Part shown: piece after piece, positions 60,426 to 64,000 of the stretch | How positions within the stretch are numbered: the stretch's first letter is position 1 | Layout of the letters: each line of letters starts with the position of its first letter | From: Vibrio fluvialis | Lineage (GTDB): Bacteria > Pseudomonadota > Gammaproteobacteria > Enterobacterales > Vibrionaceae | DNA: 64,000 bases | Direction: 5' to 3' | Assembly: GCF_900460245.1 (NCBI RefSeq) | Contig: NZ_UHIP01000001.1 | Span: 2,418,001 to 2,482,000, forward strand | Notes under the pieces: model-generated | The model's input: only the letters and a program-made list of their open reading frames with translations | What the model was told of the DNA's origin: nothing | The model's database searches: none | Position numbers and translations under genes: made by a program

Positions 60426-61886
60426 TTACGCTTTTTGCATACGCTCGACGTTTAACTCTAACGCGGCCAATTCTCTTGCTACTTTGCCCACATCACCAGC
60501 GCCTTGCGTCAGCACCAGGTCACCATCTTGTAGAACATTGGCCAAAACCGACGGTAACGTCTTGCTATCCGGAACAAAAATCGGATCCAGCTTGCCACGA
60601 CTACGAATCGTACGACACAGTGAGCGACCATCCGCGCCAGCAATCGGCTTTTCACCCGCCGAATACACATCCAGCATCAGCAGAATATCGACCTGCTCCA
60701 GCACATTTGCAAAGTCATCGTACAAATCACGAGTTCGCGTATAACGGTGCGGTTGGAAAATCATCACCAGGCGTTTGTCTGCCCAACCATTGCGGGCAGC
60801 AGCAATCGTCACACCGACTTCGGTTGGGTGATGACCGTAGTCATCCACCAGCATCGCTTTACCGCGACCAGTTTCAAATTCGCCCAGATGATCGAAACGA
60901 CGTCCAGTACCCTGGGTATTCGCCATCGCACGCAGAATCGCTTCATCACTGATATCGTCTTCAGTCGCGACCGCAATCGCAGCCGACGCATTGAGCGCGT
61001 TATGACGCCCCGGAATGTTAAGCGTGATATCCAGATTGGCGCGACCTTGGCGCACCACGGTAAATTTACCCTGTTGGCCATCCTGACGGTAATTTTCAAT
61101 ACGCACGTCGGCATCTTCTGAGAAACCATAAGTGATCACCTGGCGGCTGATGCGTGGAATCAACTCACGCACCACCGGATCATCGATACACAGAATCGCC
61201 TGACCGTAAAATGGCAGGTTATGCAGAAAATCGACAAAAGTTTGCTTCAACGTTTCAAAGTCACCGCCATAAGTATCCATATGATCCGCTTCGATGTTGG
61301 TCACAATCGTCACCATCGGCTGCAGATGCAGGAACGACGCATCACTCTCATCAGCTTCCGCTATCAGGATACGGCTTGACCCCAAGCGAGCATTAGTCCC
61401 CGCGCTTTTCACCAGGCCACCGTTGACGAACGTTGGATCCATGCCCGCTTCCGAGTAAATTTGCGTCACCAGTGCGGTGGTGGTGGTTTTACCGTGAGTC
61501 CCCGCGACTGCAATCCCGTGACGAAAACGCATCAGCTCGGCCAGCATCTCGGCGCGACGGACGACCGGAATGCGTTTCTCGCGTGCAGCTTTGATTTCAG
61601 GGTTCTGTTCATTGATGGCCGTCGAAACAACAACCACACTCGCCTGCGCAACGTTAGACGCTGCATGGCCAATATAAACTGTCGCGCCCTTCTCCGTCAG
61701 ACGTTCAGTGACCGCATTCGACGCGATATCTGATCCCGTGATTTGGTAGCCTTCGTTGAGCAGGACTTCCGCGATCCCGCTCATGCCCGCGCCACCAATA
61801 CCGATAAAGTGAATACATTTCACACGGCGCATTTCCGGCACCATTGCGCGAATCTGCGCTAAGTCTTGTGTATGTTTGATCGTCAT
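60426..61886 (-). CDS. murC: UDP-N-acetylmuramate--L-alanine ligase
   Basis: 486 residues. Rossmann start [22 protein letters not shown] loop [12 protein letters not shown] near residue 122, [15 protein letters not shown], and [10 protein letters not shown] in the C-terminal domain. It adds L-Ala to UDP-MurNAc. I use the ATG at 61886 ([11 protein letters not shown], with GAGAA 8 bases upstream) instead of a GTG at 61913 inside murG. It is the last cell-wall gene before the ftsQ gap. Confidence 0.97.
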   Translation of the reverse strand: MTIKHTQDLAQIRAMVPEMRRVKCIHFIGIGGAGMSGIAEVLLNEGYQITGSDIASNAVTERLTEKGATVYIGHAASNVAQASVVVVSTAINEQNPEIKAAREKRIPVVRRAEMLAELMRFRHGIAVAGTHGKTTTTALVTQIYSEAGMDPTFVNGGLVKSAGTNARLGSSRILIAEADESDASFLHLQPMVTIVTNIEADHMDTYGGDFETLKQTFVDFLHNLPFYGQAILCIDDPVVRELIPRISRQVITYGFSEDADVRIENYRQDGQQGKFTVVRQGRANLDITLNIPGRHNALNASAAIAVATEDDISDEAILRAMANTQGTGRRFDHLGEFETGRGKAMLVDDYGHHPTEVGVTIAAARNGWADKRLVMIFQPHRYTRTRDLYDDFANVLEQVDILLMLDVYSAGEKPIAGADGRSLCRTIRSRGKLDPIFVPDSKTLPSVLANVLQDGDLVLTQGAGDVGKVARELAALELNVERMQKA

Positions 61887-61899
61887 AAAGCGGTTCTCA

Positions 61900-62976
61900 T
61901 TATTTGTCGACACTGGACTGCGTCACGGCAATGATGGCATCCGCCACCACTTTATCCGCATCCAGTTTGGCTGCATGGCGGGCTTTTTGCGCCATGTTCA
62001 GCAGAGCCGGGCGATCCAACTGCGCAATGGCAGCGGCCAATTTATCTGCCGTCAGCTCAGGTTGTTCAATCATTTGGGCAGCGCCACACGCCACCAAGTG
62101 GTCAGCGTTCAAGGCTTGCTGGCGATCTTTGTGCATGAAAGGAACAAAGATCGCAGCCACACCCGCCGCTGAAATTTCAGATACCGTCAAGGCTCCAGAG
62201 CGGCAAACCAGAAGATCGGCCCAGGCATACGCCTCAGCCACATCATCGATGAATTCAGTCACCTCAGCCGTATGCACACCCCGTTCCGCATAGGCTTGTT
62301 GAACGTCTTGTTGGTTATTTTTCCCAGCCTGATGACGCACTTGGTAACCGTCACCCAACAACGCCAACGTTGCCGGCACGGTTTGATTGAGAATCCGCGC
62401 GCCTTGGCTGCCACCCATCACCAGAATACGCAGCGGACCTGTGCGCTCCGCCAATCGAGCATCCGGCTCCGGCAACGCCACAACATCACCACGAACCGGA
62501 TTTCCCACCACAGGGACGCCCGCAAACGCGCCGTCAAAAGCCTGAAAGACTTTGGTGGCAATTTTAGACAACCATTGGTTAGTCAGGCCAGCCACCGCAT
62601 TTTGCTCATGCAAAATCACTGGAATGCCGAGCGTCCACGCCGCGATCCCACCCGGGCCACTGACATAGCCACCCATGCCCAAGACTGCATCCGGTTGCCA
62701 CGCTTTCATGTGGCGGCGCGCCTGTAAAATGGCATTCACGATTTGAAATGGCGCCTTCAGCAGACGGGCAATGCCCTGACCACGCAGACCTTTCACCCGA
62801 ATAAAATCGATCGCGATGCCATGTTTGGGCACCAGATCCGCTTCCATTCGATCCGCCGTTCCCAACCAGCGAATGTCCCAGCCTTGATGCTGCAACTGTT
62901 TTGCCACGGCTAAACCGGGGAAGACGTGACCGCCGGTTCCCCCAGCCATCACCATTAATCGTTTAGTTTTCTTCAT
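61900..62976 (-). CDS. murG: UDP-GlcNAc:lipid I GlcNAc transferase MurG
   Basis: 358 residues, GT-B fold. [19 protein letters not shown] at the N-terminus, the second Gly-rich loop [13 protein letters not shown], and the C-terminal [21 protein letters not shown] that binds UDP-GlcNAc. It converts lipid I to lipid II at the inner face of the membrane. Its ATG overlaps the end of ftsW by 14 bases. Confidence 0.97.
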   Translation of the reverse strand: MKKTKRLMVMAGGTGGHVFPGLAVAKQLQHQGWDIRWLGTADRMEADLVPKHGIAIDFIRVKGLRGQGIARLLKAPFQIVNAILQARRHMKAWQPDAVLGMGGYVSGPGGIAAWTLGIPVILHEQNAVAGLTNQWLSKIATKVFQAFDGAFAGVPVVGNPVRGDVVALPEPDARLAERTGPLRILVMGGSQGARILNQTVPATLALLGDGYQVRHQAGKNNQQDVQQAYAERGVHTAEVTEFIDDVAEAYAWADLLVCRSGALTVSEISAAGVAAIFVPFMHKDRQQALNADHLVACGAAQMIEQPELTADKLAAAIAQLDRPALLNMAQKARHAAKLDADKVVADAIIAVTQSSVDK

Positions 62977-64000
62977 TGGTTATTTCTTTTGTTCTGCGAT
63001 TGTCTGCCATGCGGCATTCATGGTCGATGCGCAGCAGTATCGATACCGCCACCGACATAATAATTAAACTCGAACCACCGTAACTGATCAGCGGTAATGT
63101 CAGACCTTTGGTTGGCACCATACCTGCGGCTGCGCCGACGTTGACCAAGGTCTGGAACGCAAACCAGATCCCGATGCCAAACGCCAGATAACCGCCAAAC
63201 TGCTGATCGTGCTCAAACGCTTTCTTGCCGATCAAAATGGCTTTAAACACCAGACTGAAAATCAGCATCAATACCAGCGTAACGCCAACAAAGCCAAGCT
63301 CTTCCGCCATCACGGCGAAAACAAAGTCTGTATGCGCTTCAGGCAGGTATTCCAGTTTTTGAATGGAATTGCCCAGCCCTTGACCAAACCATTCACCGCG
63401 ACCAAAGGCCATCAGCGATTGCGTGAGCTGGTAACCGCTGCCAAATGGGTCTTCCCACGGGTCGAGAAACGAGGTTACCCGGCGAATCCGGTAGGGTTCA
63501 GCGGCGATCAACGCCACCACCGCAAGAATACCGGCCACCATCAAGGCGAGAAACTGCGACAGCTTTGCCCCAGCGATAAACAGCATGCCAAACAGCGTCA
63601 CCAGCATCACGATAACCGTCCCTAAGTCTGGCTGACCAAGCAGCAAAACCGCCAGCGTGCCAAACACCATGATGGGTTTGAGAAAGCCGCCAAAGAAGGT
63701 TTGTCGCACTTCATCGTGTTTGCGCACCAGATAGCCGGACATAAAGATAAACAGCGATAACTTGGCCACTTCCGCAGGCTGAAGGTTAAACAGACCAAGT
63801 GGGATCCAGCGCGAAGCACCGTTGACCGATTTACCCGCTAACAACACGATAATCAGCAACACAAAGGAGATCGCAAGCAACACCGAACTGTATTGCATCC
63901 AGCGCTGCAGCGGTACCTGAAGCACCACCGCAGAGGTGATGAGAGCCAGCATCAGGAAGATGGCATGGCGAAACATAAAGTGAAACGGTTGATCAGTCAG
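62963..64000 (-). CDS. ftsW: Peptidoglycan glycosyltransferase FtsW (5' end cut by window)
   Basis: At least 345 residues are visible; the frame continues beyond the window end (upstream codons read LTDQPFHF before MFRHAIFL), and E. coli FtsW is about 414 residues, so roughly 50-70 residues are missing. SEDS family: about nine membrane helices here, with [25 protein letters not shown] and the conserved [18 protein letters not shown] near the end. It polymerises septal glycan with FtsI. It is the first gene seen of the dcw segment and overlaps murG. Confidence 0.93.
   Translation of the reverse strand: MTDQPFHFMFRHAIFLMLALITSAVVLQVPLQRWMQYSSVLLAISFVLLIIVLLAGKSVNGASRWIPLGLFNLQPAEVAKLSLFIFMSGYLVRKHDEVRQTFFGGFLKPIMVFGTLAVLLLGQPDLGTVIVMLVTLFGMLFIAGAKLSQFLALMVAGILAVVALIAAEPYRIRRVTSFLDPWEDPFGSGYQLTQSLMAFGRGEWFGQGLGNSIQKLEYLPEAHTDFVFAVMAEELGFVGVTLVLMLIFSLVFKAILIGKKAFEHDQQFGGYLAFGIGIWFAFQTLVNVGAAAGMVPTKGLTLPLISYGGSSLIIMSVAVSILLRIDHECRMADNRRTKEITNEEN

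Overview
The window is a contiguous piece of gammaproteobacterial core chromosome, almost certainly from a Vibrio of the cholerae/fluvialis/furnissii type. The evidence is protein-level similarity to Vibrio and Escherichia housekeeping genes, a gene order I recall from Vibrio chromosome 1 (nfo, grcA, thrCBA, arcA/arcB, two gltBD pairs, mtnN, btuF, carBA, dapB, secA, lpxC, ftsZAQ, murCG, ftsW), small Vibrio-type proteins (DUF5363, DUF3545, DUF3293), a DUF721/DciA gene and the lack of ddl between murC and ftsQ. The species is not determined. I see no insertion sequence, prophage, CRISPR array, tRNA or rRNA.

Layout. 0.35-5.2 kb (+): a four-gene BMP-family nucleoside-type ABC importer. 5.2-8.5 kb (-): agcS-like Na+/alanine symporter, then yaaA, a 45-residue DUF5363 protein and yjjV (TatD family). 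9-12 kb: DUF3545 protein, hemerythrin protein, ung and nfo. 12.2 kb (+): grcA with two FNR boxes. 12.7-17.6 kb (-): thrABC with leader peptide and attenuator. 17.9-19.3 kb: a small exported beta-rich protein, an RraA-like protein and a DUF3293 protein. 19.6-25 kb: arcA (+), a lipoprotein, arcB and a PAS-GGDEF protein (-). 25-39 kb: yhcC, then two tandem but different glutamate synthase operons. 39-46 kb: DUF1499 lipoprotein, mtnN-cbiB-btuF, a TRIC-type channel gene, a small VOC/flavodoxin/LysR cluster and a TauE-type permease. 46-52 kb (-): carAB, dapB, mutT. 52-64 kb: secA (-), dciA (+), then the distal dcw cluster lpxC, ftsZ, ftsA, ftsQ, murC, murG and ftsW (the last cut by the window end).

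How the genes fit together. Several genes connect through the aerobic/anaerobic switch: arcA, arcB and the FNR-controlled grcA. A second theme is nitrogen and amino-acid supply: thrABC, two GOGATs, carAB, dapB. A third is envelope growth: the dcw genes, lpxC and secA.

No undescribed multi-gene system is evident. The most interesting points are regulatory or single-residue: (i) grcA keeps the tandem FNR architecture of E. coli yfiD with the same 53-bp spacing; (ii) the leader of the agcS-like symporter contains two hairpins that share one arm and so exclude each other, plus a third hairpin; (iii) ArcB keeps the equivalent of Cys180 but has Tyr where E. coli has the second redox cysteine, Cys241; (iv) the RraA-like protein has GAVRD where E. 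coli RraA has GAVRQ, which hints at retained aldolase chemistry. Family names come from reading the sequence and recalled knowledge; no database search was run.
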